From: Aquisphaera giovannonii | GTDB lineage: Bacteria > Planctomycetota > Planctomycetia > Isosphaerales > Isosphaeraceae | Direction: 5' to 3' | Assembly: GCF_008087625.1 (NCBI RefSeq) | Contig: NZ_CP042997.1 | Location: 8,308,001 to 8,372,000 of the forward strand | DNA: 64,000 nucleotides | Shown: piece after piece, positions 46,668-54,849 of the stretch | Layout: each line of letters starts with the position of its first letter | How positions within the stretch are numbered: the first letter of the stretch is position 1 | Notes under the pieces: generated by a model | Databases searched by the model: none | Told to the model about the DNA's origin: nothing | What the model saw: only the letters and a program-made list of their open reading frames with translations | Made by a program: the position numbers and the translations under genes

Positions 46668-47388
46668 CGGGGCGGTTCGATGCCGCTAGGCTGCGGATAT
46701 GGGACGACCGCATCGCGCCGCGGAGGGCGGCATCATCTATCATGCCCTGAACCGCGCCAACGGCCGCCTGGGCATCTTCGAGGACGCGGGCGATTACGAC
46801 GCCTTCCTCAAGGTGCTCTCCGAGGCCGTCGATCGTCACCGCATGCGGCTGCTGGCCTACTGCGTGATGCCCAACCACTTCCACCTGATGCTCTGGCCGC
46901 GGGAGGACGGCGAGCTGTCGCGGTTCATGCGCTGGCTGACGCTCACCCACACCCAGCGGTGGCATGCCCACCGTCGTTCGGCCGGCTCCGGGCACGTGTA
47001 CCAGGGGCGGTTCAAGTCGTTCCCCGTCTCCGGCGACGAGCACCTGCTGGCGGCCTGCCGTTACGTGGAGCGCAACGCCCTGCGGGCGAACCTGGTGGCG
47101 CGGGCGGAGCACTGGCGGTGGGGGAGCCTAGCGCGGCGCGTCGAGCCGGCGGGGGCGGGCCCGCTGCTGAGCGACTGGCCGATCGAGCGGCCGGCCGACT
47201 GGGTGGAGCGGGTCAACGCGGCGCTGAGCCCTGCGGAGGAGGAGGCGATGCAGAGGAGCCTGCGCCGGGGCTGCCCCTATGGCCCCCCGGGATGGCGGGA
47301 GGAGATGGTGGAGCGACTGGGCCTGGGATCGACGGTGCGGCCGACAGGGCGCCCCAAAAAACCGAAAATCGGTTCCTGACACCCTTTC
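46640..47388 (+). mobile_element. RAYT unit bounded by 21-base inverted repeats
   Basis: The word GGGTGTCAGGAACCGAT and four bases before it (46640-46660) is found inverted at 47368-47388, the last bases of which include the RAYT stop region. The unit is 749 bases, holds one RAYT gene, and its right end abuts the broken end of an IS5-type transposase gene at about 47393. Confidence 0.75.
46699..47379 (+). CDS. REP-associated tyrosine transposase (RAYT), second copy
   Basis: 226 residues, Y1/HUH nuclease. Motifs: MGRPHRAAEGGIIYHALNRA, MPNHFHLML near residue 57, ACRYVERNALRANLV with the active Tyr near residue 117, and a C-terminal GRPKKPKIGS. It differs clearly from the RAYT at 44836-45528, so it is another subfamily rather than a recent copy. 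The stop codon lies inside the right inverted repeat, so repeat and gene end are linked. An N-terminal fragment of the same gene lies directly upstream. Confidence 0.9.
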   Translation: MGRPHRAAEGGIIYHALNRANGRLGIFEDAGDYDAFLKVLSEAVDRHRMRLLAYCVMPNHFHLMLWPREDGELSRFMRWLTLTHTQRWHAHRRSAGSGHVYQGRFKSFPVSGDEHLLAACRYVERNALRANLVARAEHWRWGSLARRVEPAGAGPLLSDWPIERPADWVERVNAALSPAEEEAMQRSLRRGCPYGPPGWREEMVERLGLGSTVRPTGRPKKPKIGS

Positions 47389-47392
47389 CTGG

Positions 47393-47814
47393 CTCGAGGT
47401 AGTTGATGTCGCTCTTCTCATACCTCACCAGCAGGCCGCGACACTTCGAGAGCCAGGCGAAGGTGCGCTCCACGACCCAGCGCCGCGGCTTGTGGCCCTT
47501 CGAGGTGTCGACGGCCTTCTCCTCCTCGCCGATGCGGCGGATGTGCGGCGCGTATCCGGCGGCGGTCGCCGCCTCCTCCGAGCGGGGATCGTCATATCCC
47601 TTGTCAAGGCAGAGGTTCTGCGGCTCGTCGGCCGACGGCTCGGGCCTCTCGACGACGATCGCCTCGAGGGTCTCGGCCAGGAGTCTCTGCTCCACGACGT
47701 TGGCCCCGGCGATCACCACCCCCAGCGGCCCGCCATCGGCGTCGGTCAGCAGGCCCTTCTTGGTGCCCTCCTTGCCGCGGTCGGTGGGGTTCCTGCCCGT
47801 CTTTCCCCCCCCCC
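47393..47814 (-). pseudogene. IS5-family transposase, orfB, C-terminus missing
   Basis: Second part in the -1 frame: KTGRNPTDRGKEGTKKGLLT, then LCLDKGYDD (second Asp) and RRWVVERTFAWLSKCR (catalytic Glu). The family normally continues about 15 residues after RYEKSDINYL; here the frame enters the neighbouring RAYT unit after NYLEPG. The C-terminal loss is small, so activity is not excluded, but the IS end itself is gone. Confidence 0.8.
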
Positions 47815-48177
47815 GGACCGGGCCTTGCCCAGCATCGCGTCGGCGCTCTGCCACCTCCAATCCCCCCCGCCGAGCTCGTCGCATTCGGCGAGGATGACCG
47901 CCCAGATCTCCTCCAGGACGCCCCCCTCGGCCCATCGCCGGAACCAGCCGTGGACGGTGCTCTTGGGCCCGAACCGCTCCGGGAGCTGACCCCACTGGCA
48001 GCCGCTGCGCATCCGGAAGATGATGCCTTCGAGCATCCTCCGCCACTCGGCCGGCGGTCGCCCCGTCGCCTTGGCGGGCCAGAACTCCAGGAGGGTCGGC
48101 TCGATCCTGGCCCACAGCTCATCGGGGATCTCCCGGATCGTCTCCAGCGGCGGGACTTGCGTCTTCCGGCGAGCCAT
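47746..48177 (-). CDS. IS5-family transposase, orfA
   Basis: First part of the transposase: MARRKTQVPPLETIREIPDE, then the DUF4096-type domain RPPAEWRRMLEGIIFRMRSG, GQLPERFGPKSTVHGWFRRW and the first catalytic Asp in WQSADAMLGK near residue 117. In its own frame it ends shortly after a run of G; the continuing DDE domain is in the -1 frame, so the full enzyme needs frameshifting at the G run (47805-47814). ATG 48177. Confidence 0.85.
   Translation of the reverse strand: MARRKTQVPPLETIREIPDELWARIEPTLLEFWPAKATGRPPAEWRRMLEGIIFRMRSGCQWGQLPERFGPKSTVHGWFRRWAEGGVLEEIWAVILAECDELGGGDWRWQSADAMLGKARSGGGERRAGTPPTAARRAPRRAC
47802..47814 (-). promoter_or_regulatory. G10-AAA slippery sequence, probable -1 frameshift site
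   Basis: On the minus strand ten G followed by AAAG marks the exact point where orfA and orfB change frame (-1). Homopolymer slippage by ribosome or polymerase is the established mechanism in several IS families. Confidence 0.65.
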
Positions 48178-48291
48178 CTCCGGACCTCCTGGAACGGCCA
48201 CCTCCCTAGCGATGCGATCCCACGACACAAATCGATCAGGCAAAGGGCATTCCGGATCCCAGGGTTCTCGGATGGTTTCTTAACCAGCCCC

Positions 48292-48504
48292 GAGTGAGTC
48301 AGGATCGTACTCACAAATTACCATGTTCACAATATAATATTACTCCGAAGTTTCTCAACTTTGAAATGGTTAGTCGGCCTTTACCTTTAGATGTTGGATC
48401 TTACTTAAAACAATTCGCGAGCTTTCAAGGTCAAACAACGATAGATAGCATGCGATTTTGTTGTGCAAATACTACTCCCTTACTTTGGATGAGGTGTACC
48501 TTCG
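48292..48504. other. A+T-rich intergenic segment
   Basis: About 213 bases of much lower G+C than the window average, immediately before the low-G+C gene and after the IS left end. Probably its promoter region; several TTGAAA/TTAAAA words exist but no single pair stands out. Confidence 0.4.
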
Positions 48505-49317
48505 ATGCGATGTGATCGACTGCGGCGCCAGCGGAACTGGCAAGTGCTGTTGTTTTTCTGGTTTGCGTCCTGGCCTTTGGTGGGGCCTGTAGGGTTTGGG
48601 TATCTGTGCCAGTCGAGGGCCTTGGAACCCGCAGCGAAGACGCTCGCTTGCGAGCGTCTAAATATTGTCGGTCCCGACGGAAAAACAAAGGCGAGTATTC
48701 ATGGCACGAATGAGGGTTCTGTATTTACACTGGCGGACTCGTTGGGCAGGCCTCAATTGACTGCCCAAACAGGCGGCAAGGGCGGGCCTAGCATCATTCT
48801 TTGGGACAAAACGTCGCGACAGCGGCTTACTCTTTTTGTGACTGACGAAGGAGAGCCGAGTATCGAGTTGTTTGGCCCACAAGGGGTTGCCCAGACCCGC
48901 TTGTCGCTATATCGAAATGGAAAGCAGGCCATCACCATGCTAGACGATGCAGGGAGAGAAAGAATTTCTTTTGCAGTCAATGAGGATCGTAATGCCGAGG
49001 TGAAAATTAGCGATCGCAACTCAAAAAAGTCACTACAATTATCCGTTACTGAAGAGGTTAAATCGAATCCTGCATTGAATATAACAGACTCGCAGGGAAG
49101 ACTGCGATTCCAAGTGGGATTGCAGGAGAACAACCCAAACCTGTACTTATTGGATGAGGCGCACGTGCGCAGCTCCTATGGGATTATAGGTCCGGACGGG
49201 AGGCCACTCGTGACACTAAACGACAAGGACGGCGATATTATATATGCGTTTGGAATTGATGGTCGAGGTGCACCGTTTTCCGGGGAGGTTCCAAAGAAAG
49301 AACGGAAGATTCACTGA
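48505..49317 (+). CDS. hypothetical exported protein with repeated beta motifs, low G+C
   Basis: 270 residues. A hydrophobic N-terminal segment (WQVLLFFWFASWPLVGPVGF) acts as signal or anchor. The rest consists of short related units of about 20-25 residues ending in Asp/Gly turns (IVGPDGKTKASIHG, LTLFVTDEGEPSIELFG, ITMLDDAGRERISFAV, IIGPDGRPLVTLND), suggesting a beta-solenoid or beta-roll. No known family. Codon use and G+C are foreign to the window. A transferred accessory gene. Confidence 0.65.
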   Translation: MRCDRLRRQRNWQVLLFFWFASWPLVGPVGFGYLCQSRALEPAAKTLACERLNIVGPDGKTKASIHGTNEGSVFTLADSLGRPQLTAQTGGKGGPSIILWDKTSRQRLTLFVTDEGEPSIELFGPQGVAQTRLSLYRNGKQAITMLDDAGRERISFAVNEDRNAEVKISDRNSKKSLQLSVTEEVKSNPALNITDSQGRLRFQVGLQENNPNLYLLDEAHVRSSYGIIGPDGRPLVTLNDKDGDIIYAFGIDGRGAPFSGEVPKKERKIH

Positions 49318-49440
49318 CCGACACCAGCCGCAATCACGGGCCTGCGAGGTCATCGGGCCTGCGGTCCAAGGCGGGGGGCCAAAGGGGACATTCTGATAGG
49401 GGGGGCCAAAGGGAAGCAGCCTCGGGGCAGAAGCAGCCTC

Positions 49441-49592
49441 GGTCAACCCTCGGGTCAACCCTCGGGGTCAGGGTCAACCCTCGGGGTCAGGTCATGTTTT
49501 TGGTTTTTTCGGGGACTGGCACAGGGTCAACCCTCGGGGTCAGGTCAACCCTCGGGGTCAGGTCATGTTTTTGGTTTTTTCGGGGACTGGCA
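49441..49592 (+). repeat. 50-bp direct repeats with REP-like words
   Basis: A 50-base unit starting GGTCAACCCTCGGGGTCAGG occurs at 49472-49521 and 49543-49592 (71-base spacing), with shorter partial copies at 49441, 49454 and 49524. The unit contains TCATGTTTTTGG and ends GGGGACTGGCA. Reverse complement words CCCCGA, CTGACCCC resemble the flank of the RAYT at 44836-45528. Confidence 0.85.
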
Positions 49593-49614
49593 AGGTAACG
49601 GACATGGACTTCTG

Positions 49615-52600
49615 ATGTCGTCACATTCTGCAGTCTCCTCCCGACTCCTGGCCATCACCCTCGACGAATTCCGCGCTCGGTTCGGCGTCCCTGATCTAGG
49701 CGGGGCGCTGTGCGGCTACACCCGCGAGGCCGACACGGCCGCCGTCCTGACGCTTCTCTGCCACGCCCGGCCGGCGCGAATCCTCGAGGTCGGCACGGCG
49801 CTGGGGCACATGACCGCGAACCTCACGCGGTGGTCGCCCGAGGACGCGCAGGTCTTCACCATCGACCTGGTCCGCGGGATGCCGCGGGCCGCCGCGGGGG
49901 CGGCGGAGCAGCTCGCCGAGGTGCCGGCGCTCGCCGAGCGGGGGCGGTTCGCCGACCACTTCGGCGCCGTGCACAAGGCGTTCTTCATCACGGCCGACTC
50001 GCTGGGCTACGACTTCGGCCGGCTGGCGCCGCTGGATTTCGCCTTCATCGACGGCGGCCATGACTTCGCCCACGCGACGGCCGACAGCCGCAAGGCCTAC
50101 GACGCCCTGGCCCCCGGCGGCTGGCTCGTCTGGCACGACTTCGGCAGCCCCGTCCCCTGGGTCGAGGTCCGTCAGGCGGTGGAGGCGATCGGCTTCGACG
50201 AGCCCGTGATCCACATCGAGGGCACCGAGGTCGCCTTCCTCCGCAAGCAGGCCGCCGGGGGCGTGACCGGCCCCGCCCCCGTCCACGAGGGCCCGGTGCG
50301 TGTGGCCTGGGACGGCGAGTTCCGCGGGCTGCACTCGCTGGGCCTGGTCAACCGGGCGATCTGCTCCGAGCTGCTGGCCCGCGGCCATGACCTGAGCCTG
50401 GCCGACGACGGGCCGCCGACAGCAGAAGAGGGCACGTCCGCGCCGCTGCATCCCGGGCTCGCCGAGCGATTGGGACACGAGCCGTCGGGCGGCCCGGCGC
50501 AGGTGCACGTCATGCACCGCTGGCCGCCGAGGTCCGACTTCGAGCCGCAGGCCCGGCGGGTGCTGATGCAGCCGTGGGAGTACGGCAGCCTGCCGCGAGC
50601 CTGGCTGCCCTTGCTCGCGGCCGCGGACGAGGTCTGGGCGTACAGCCGCTCGGTCCGCGACGCCTACCTCCGCGCCGGGATGCCGCACGGCCGCGTCCAC
50701 GTCATCCCGCTGGGCGTGGACCCGGAGGCGTTCCGCCCCGGCGTCGAGCCGCTGCCGCTGCCGCCGGGCCCGCGGTTCCGCTTCCTCTTCGTCGGCGGGA
50801 CGATCTTCCGCAAGGGGATCGACGTGCTCCTGGACGCCTTCCCGCGGGCCTTCGGGCCGGAGGACGGCGTCGGGCTGGTGATCAAGGACATGGGGGTGGG
50901 CACCTTCTACCGCGGCCAGACCGCCGGGGACAAGGTCGCCGCGCTCCGCGAGCGGGGCTACCCGGTCGAGTACCTCACCCGCGACCTGGCCGGGCCGGAG
51001 CTGGCGGGCCTGTACGCCGCCTGCGACTGCCTGGTGCACCCGTTCCGCGGCGAGGGCTTCGCCCTGCCGGTCGCCGAGGCGATGGCCTGCGGCCTGCCGG
51101 TCATCGCCACCGCCGCCGGCCCGGTGACCGACTACGCCGACGACGCGACCGCGTACCTGATCCCGGCCCGACGGTGCGAATTCTCCGAGAACCGAGTCGG
51201 CGAATTCGAGACGATCGCCCGCCCGTGGCTGCACGAGCCCGACCGCGACGCCCTGGTGGACCTGCTCCGCCGGGTCGCCGCCGACCCCCAGGCCGCCCGC
51301 CGCAAGGGCGCCGCGGCCTCGGAGCGGATCCGCGGCCGGTTCACCTGGTCCCACACCGCGGAGGCCGTCGAGCGCCGGCTGCGGGCCCTGGCGAGCCTGG
51401 AGCCACGGACGGGAAGGCGATTTAAGCCACGGATGAACACAGATAAACACAGATGGGGGGAGGGATTCCGGGACGGGGGGACGGGAGGGGGATGGCAGGT
51501 TGGGCGTGCGGGAGGGCCAGGGGCGGCACCGGGTGGAAGGCAGGCCGGTGGGGTTTCGGGCTCGCCCAACCCAGTCTCGGTATCTTATCCGTGTGAATCT
51601 GTGTCCATCTGTGGCTCAAAATCCCCGGGTCCCATCCGTGGCGCCGCGAAGGCGAAGGTCAGCCTGACGATGATCGTCCGGGACGAGGAGGAGAACCTGC
51701 CGCGGTGCCTGGGGTCGGTGGCGGGGCTGTTCGACGAGGTGATCGTGGTGGACACCGGGTCGAGGGACCGAACGGTCGAGATCGCGCGGGGGTTCGGGGC
51801 GCGGGTGTTCGACTTCGCCTGGGTGGACGACTTCGCCGCCGCCCGTAACGCGGCGCTGGCCCGGGCGCGGGGGGACTATGCGTTCTGGCTGGACGCCGAC
51901 GACGTGGTCGAGCCGGACGAGCGGGCGAAGCTGGAGCGGCTGCTGGCGTCGCTGCCGGCGGAGGAGTCGGAGCAGGCGGCGTACGTCGTGCGGTGCGCCT
52001 GCGACCCGGAGCCGGACGGCCGCGGCGGGAACACGGTGGTGGACCACATCCGGCTGTTCCCCGCCCGCGAGGGCGTGCGGTGGACCTACGCCGTGCACGA
52101 GCAGATCCTCCCGGCGCTGCGGCGGGCCGTCGTGCCGGTGCGGTGGAGCGACGTGACGGTCCGGCACACCGGCTACTCCGACCCGGCCCTGCGCGGCCGC
52201 AAGCTGGAGCGGGACGCGCGGATCCTGGAGGCGGAGCTGGCCGAGCGGCCGGGCGACCCGTTCGTGCTGTTCAACCTGGGCTCGATCGCCGTCGAGCGGC
52301 AGGACTGGCCGCGGGCGCTGGAGCTGTTGCAGCGGAGTTTGTCCGGCTCGGCGCCGTCGGACTCGATCACGCGGAAGCTGTTCGCGCTGATCGCGCGGTG
52401 CCGGCAGATGCTGGGGGACCTGCCGCGGGCGATCGCGGCGTGCGACGAGGGGCTGTCGTTCTTCCCCGACGACGCCGAGCTGCTGTTCCGCAAGGCGGTC
52501 GCCCACCGCGGCTCCGGCGACCCGAGGGCGGCGGAGGCGTCGTGGCGTCGGATCCTGGGCCTGCGTCGCCCGGAAGAGTTCGCGAGCGTGGACCAGGGCA

Positions 52601-52761
52601 TCTACGGCCACCTCACCCGCCGCAACCTCGCCGCCCTGGCCGAGGAGCGCGGGGACCTCGCCGGGGCGATGGAGCACTGGCAGGCCGTCCTGGAAGAGTG
52701 CCCGGGGGACGCGGAGGCGATGGTACGCGTCGGAGGGCTGGTGGAGGCCGGCGGGCCCTGA
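49615..52761 (+). CDS. methyltransferase-GT4-GT2-TPR fusion protein
   Basis: 1048 residues. (i) About 40-215: class I SAM methyltransferase (ILEVGTALGHMTANL; DFAFIDGGHDFAHA; APGGWLVWHDF). (ii) About 225-590: GT4 glycosyltransferase (FLFVGGTIFRKGIDVLLDAF; EGFALPVAEAMACGLPVIAT, the E-x7-E motif). (iii) About 600-680: low-complexity linker encoded by an inverted repeat element. (iv) About 682-880: GT2 glycosyltransferase (SLTMIVRDEEENLPRCL; VDTGSRDRT; WLDADD). (v) TPR-like helices to the end. Likely builds or modifies a surface glycan in the cytoplasm. ATG 49615. No transmembrane segment seen. Confidence 0.85.
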   Translation: MSSHSAVSSRLLAITLDEFRARFGVPDLGGALCGYTREADTAAVLTLLCHARPARILEVGTALGHMTANLTRWSPEDAQVFTIDLVRGMPRAAAGAAEQLAEVPALAERGRFADHFGAVHKAFFITADSLGYDFGRLAPLDFAFIDGGHDFAHATADSRKAYDALAPGGWLVWHDFGSPVPWVEVRQAVEAIGFDEPVIHIEGTEVAFLRKQAAGGVTGPAPVHEGPVRVAWDGEFRGLHSLGLVNRAICSELLARGHDLSLADDGPPTAEEGTSAPLHPGLAERLGHEPSGGPAQVHVMHRWPPRSDFEPQARRVLMQPWEYGSLPRAWLPLLAAADEVWAYSRSVRDAYLRAGMPHGRVHVIPLGVDPEAFRPGVEPLPLPPGPRFRFLFVGGTIFRKGIDVLLDAFPRAFGPEDGVGLVIKDMGVGTFYRGQTAGDKVAALRERGYPVEYLTRDLAGPELAGLYAACDCLVHPFRGEGFALPVAEAMACGLPVIATAAGPVTDYADDATAYLIPARRCEFSENRVGEFETIARPWLHEPDRDALVDLLRRVAADPQAARRKGAAASERIRGRFTWSHTAEAVERRLRALASLEPRTGRRFKPRMNTDKHRWGEGFRDGGTGGGWQVGRAGGPGAAPGGRQAGGVSGSPNPVSVSYPCESVSICGSKSPGPIRGAAKAKVSLTMIVRDEEENLPRCLGSVAGLFDEVIVVDTGSRDRTVEIARGFGARVFDFAWVDDFAAARNAALARARGDYAFWLDADDVVEPDERAKLERLLASLPAEESEQAAYVVRCACDPEPDGRGGNTVVDHIRLFPAREGVRWTYAVHEQILPALRRAVVPVRWSDVTVRHTGYSDPALRGRKLERDARILEAELAERPGDPFVLFNLGSIAVERQDWPRALELLQRSLSGSAPSDSITRKLFALIARCRQMLGDLPRAIAACDEGLSFFPDDAELLFRKAVAHRGSGDPRAAEASWRRILGLRRPEEFASVDQGIYGHLTRRNLAALAEERGDLAGAMEHWQAVLEECPGDAEAMVRVGGLVEAGGP
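51424..51618. repeat. inverted repeat element inside the glycosyltransferase gene
   Basis: AGCCACGGATGAACACAGAT begins at 51425, and a near-inverted copy is at 51570-51616 (ATCCGTGTGAATCTGTGTCC, ATCTGTGGCT). Words of this kind form a widespread bacterial intergenic repeat. Here the roughly 195-base element is in frame with the flanking protein domains. Confidence 0.75.
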
Positions 52762-52789
52762 GCGGGCTGGTTCCGCCCGCCGGCCGGGG

Positions 52790-53050
52790 CTCACCCGGTC
52801 GCCGGGCGGAGCCGGCTCCCACGGGGCCGGCCGCACTTCCGCGGCGGGGCCTTCAGGTCGGGGCTTGACCGGGTCGCCGGGCGGAGCCGGCTCCCACGGG
52901 GCCGGCCGCACTTCCGCGGCGGGGCCTTCAGGTCGGGGCTTGACCGGGTCGCCGGGCGGAGGCGGCTCCCACGGGGCCGGCCGCGCTTCCGCGGCAGGGC
53001 CTTCAGGTCGGGGCTTGACCGGGTCGCCGGGCGGAGGTGGCTGCCGAGGG
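52790..53050 (+). repeat. 75-bp tandem repeat with CGCCGGGCGGAGCCGG core
   Basis: GTCGCCGGGCGGAG starts at 52798, 52873, 52948 and 53023, an exact 75-base period (25 codons on either strand). Three full copies and a fourth start are present, nearly identical, right after the glycosyltransferase stop. The core is shared with the array at 54.85 kb. Confidence 0.9.
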
Positions 53051-53296
53051 GGGGATGGGGCGTGGCGTCCGAGCGGAGGGCGCGGAGCCGGGCCCGCGTC
53101 CGTCGTCCGCGTCGGCCGACGAGGCAACGCGACGACCCGGAGTGCCGGGAGATTGCGGCGAGGGGGCCGATCGTCGAGGATGAACCGGCCGGGCGCAGGT
53201 CGGGCGCCGGGACGGGAGACCTGGATCGGGCCCTCCTCCGGGCCTCGCGGGACGAGGCCGGGGGTGCGAGGCGGCCCGCGCAAGCGGAGGCGAATG

Positions 53297-54787
53297 ATGG
53301 GTCGGACGTGGAGAGTCCTCGCGTGGACGCTGGCGGCGTTCGGGATGACGGGCGCCGGGCTGAGGGCGGCCGACGGGCCGAAGTACGAGGCGAAGTGGGA
53401 GTCGCTCGACCGGCGGCCCACGCCGCAGTGGTTCCTGGACGCCAAGTTCGGGATCTTCATCCACTGGGGCGTCTACTCGGTGCCCGCCTGGGGCGCCCCG
53501 AAGCAGTACTCCGAGTGGTACTGGAACAACATGGCCAACAAGAAGCCGGACAACGTCTGGTGGCAGTTCCACAAGAAGAACTACGGCGAGTCGTTCGAGT
53601 ACAAGGACTTCGCGCCCCTCTTCAAGGCCGAGCTGTACGACGCCGACCAGTGGGCCGAGCTCTTCCACCGCTCCGGGGCGAAGTACGTCGTGCCGACGTC
53701 GAAGCACCACGACGGCTACGCCATCTGGCCGAGCGCCGAGGCCAGCCGCGCGTGGGGCCGGCCCTGGAACAGCGTGGAGGTCGGGCCGCATCGGGACCTG
53801 CTCGGCGAGCTCGTGGAGGCGGTCCGCAAGAAGGAGGGGATGCGGATCGGCTTCTACTACTCGCTCTACGAGTGGTTCAACCCGCTCTGGCTGGGCGACC
53901 GCAAGACATTCGTCGCCGAGCACATGCATCCCCAGTTCAAGGACGTCGTCAGCCGCTACAGGCCGTCGATCATCTTCTCCGACGGCGAGTGGGAGATGCC
54001 GAGCGCCGACTGGAAGAGCGAGGAGCTGCTCGCCTGGCTGTTCAACGAGTCGCCGTGCAAGGACGAGGTCGTCGTGAATGACCGCTGGGGCAAGGAGACC
54101 CGCCACCACCACGGGAGCTACTACACGACCGAGTACGGCGCCGGGATGGCGAACGACGATCACCCGTGGGAGGAGAACCGCGGGATGGGCTACTCGTACG
54201 GCTACAACCGGGCGGAGAACATCGACGACTACCAGACGCCCCGCGAGCTGGTCCTCATGCTCTGCGACCTGGTGAGCCGCGGCGGCAACCTGCTGCTGGA
54301 CATCGGCCCCACGTCGGACGGCCGGATCCCGGTCGTCATGCAGGACCGGCTCGTCGAGATGGGCAAGTGGCTGAAGGTCAACGGCGAGGCGATCTACGGG
54401 ACGCGGTTCGCCGGGCGCCCCTGCCAGTGGTCCGAGGGGGAGCGGCCGAAGCAGGGCTACAAGGAGTATCAGCAGGAATACAACCTGATGGCCCAGGTGG
54501 GCCAGGCCCCCAGGGACGGCAAGGCCGTGAAGCAGGTGTTCTTCACGAAGAAGCCGGATGCGCTGTACGCGATCACCGCGGGCTGGCCGGGCTCGAAGCT
54601 CCTGCTGAGGAACGTCGCAGTCCCGGCCGACGGCCGCGTCACGCTGCTGGGCGTCCCCGGGGAGCTGAAGCACGAGGTGAAGGGCAAGGACCTCGCGATC
54701 GAGGTCCCCGACCTCAACGGCGACCAGCTCCCGTGCTCGCACGCGTATGTCTTCAAGATTACGGGCGCGACGCTGCCGCCGGAGTGA
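53297..54787 (+). CDS. secreted GH29 alpha-L-fucosidase
   Basis: 496 residues. Signal peptide to about residue 27. GH29 core: WFLDAKFGIFIHWGVYSVPAW, KYVVPTSKHHDGYAIWPS, then RPSIIFSDGEWEM whose Asp (near residue 228) is the nucleophile, and SRGGNLLLDIGPTSDG. The C-terminal 90 residues form the usual beta-sandwich. The acid/base residue is not fixed in this family. Removes fucose from extracellular glycans. ATG 53297 (GGAGG at 6 bases) or the preceding ATG 53294. Flanked on both sides by related repeat arrays. Confidence 0.92.
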   Translation: MGRTWRVLAWTLAAFGMTGAGLRAADGPKYEAKWESLDRRPTPQWFLDAKFGIFIHWGVYSVPAWGAPKQYSEWYWNNMANKKPDNVWWQFHKKNYGESFEYKDFAPLFKAELYDADQWAELFHRSGAKYVVPTSKHHDGYAIWPSAEASRAWGRPWNSVEVGPHRDLLGELVEAVRKKEGMRIGFYYSLYEWFNPLWLGDRKTFVAEHMHPQFKDVVSRYRPSIIFSDGEWEMPSADWKSEELLAWLFNESPCKDEVVVNDRWGKETRHHHGSYYTTEYGAGMANDDHPWEENRGMGYSYGYNRAENIDDYQTPRELVLMLCDLVSRGGNLLLDIGPTSDGRIPVVMQDRLVEMGKWLKVNGEAIYGTRFAGRPCQWSEGERPKQGYKEYQQEYNLMAQVGQAPRDGKAVKQVFFTKKPDALYAITAGWPGSKLLLRNVAVPADGRVTLLGVPGELKHEVKGKDLAIEVPDLNGDQLPCSHAYVFKITGATLPPE

Positions 54788-54849
54788 GCCGCGAGAGGAG
54801 CACCGAAGCGAGGCGCACGGCCGTGGTCGGAGCCCGACTCTCACCGGGG

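Larger units (their letters stand above)
47393..48291 (-). mobile_element. IS5-family insertion sequence, 3' end truncated
   Basis: Transposase encoded in two frames (47746-48177 and 47393-47814). The likely left end is near 48291, where the minus strand begins GGGGCTGGTTAAGAAACCAT, a plausible terminal repeat. The other end is lost: reading stops at NYLEPGKG where the RAYT unit begins. No target duplication could be checked. Confidence 0.75.
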
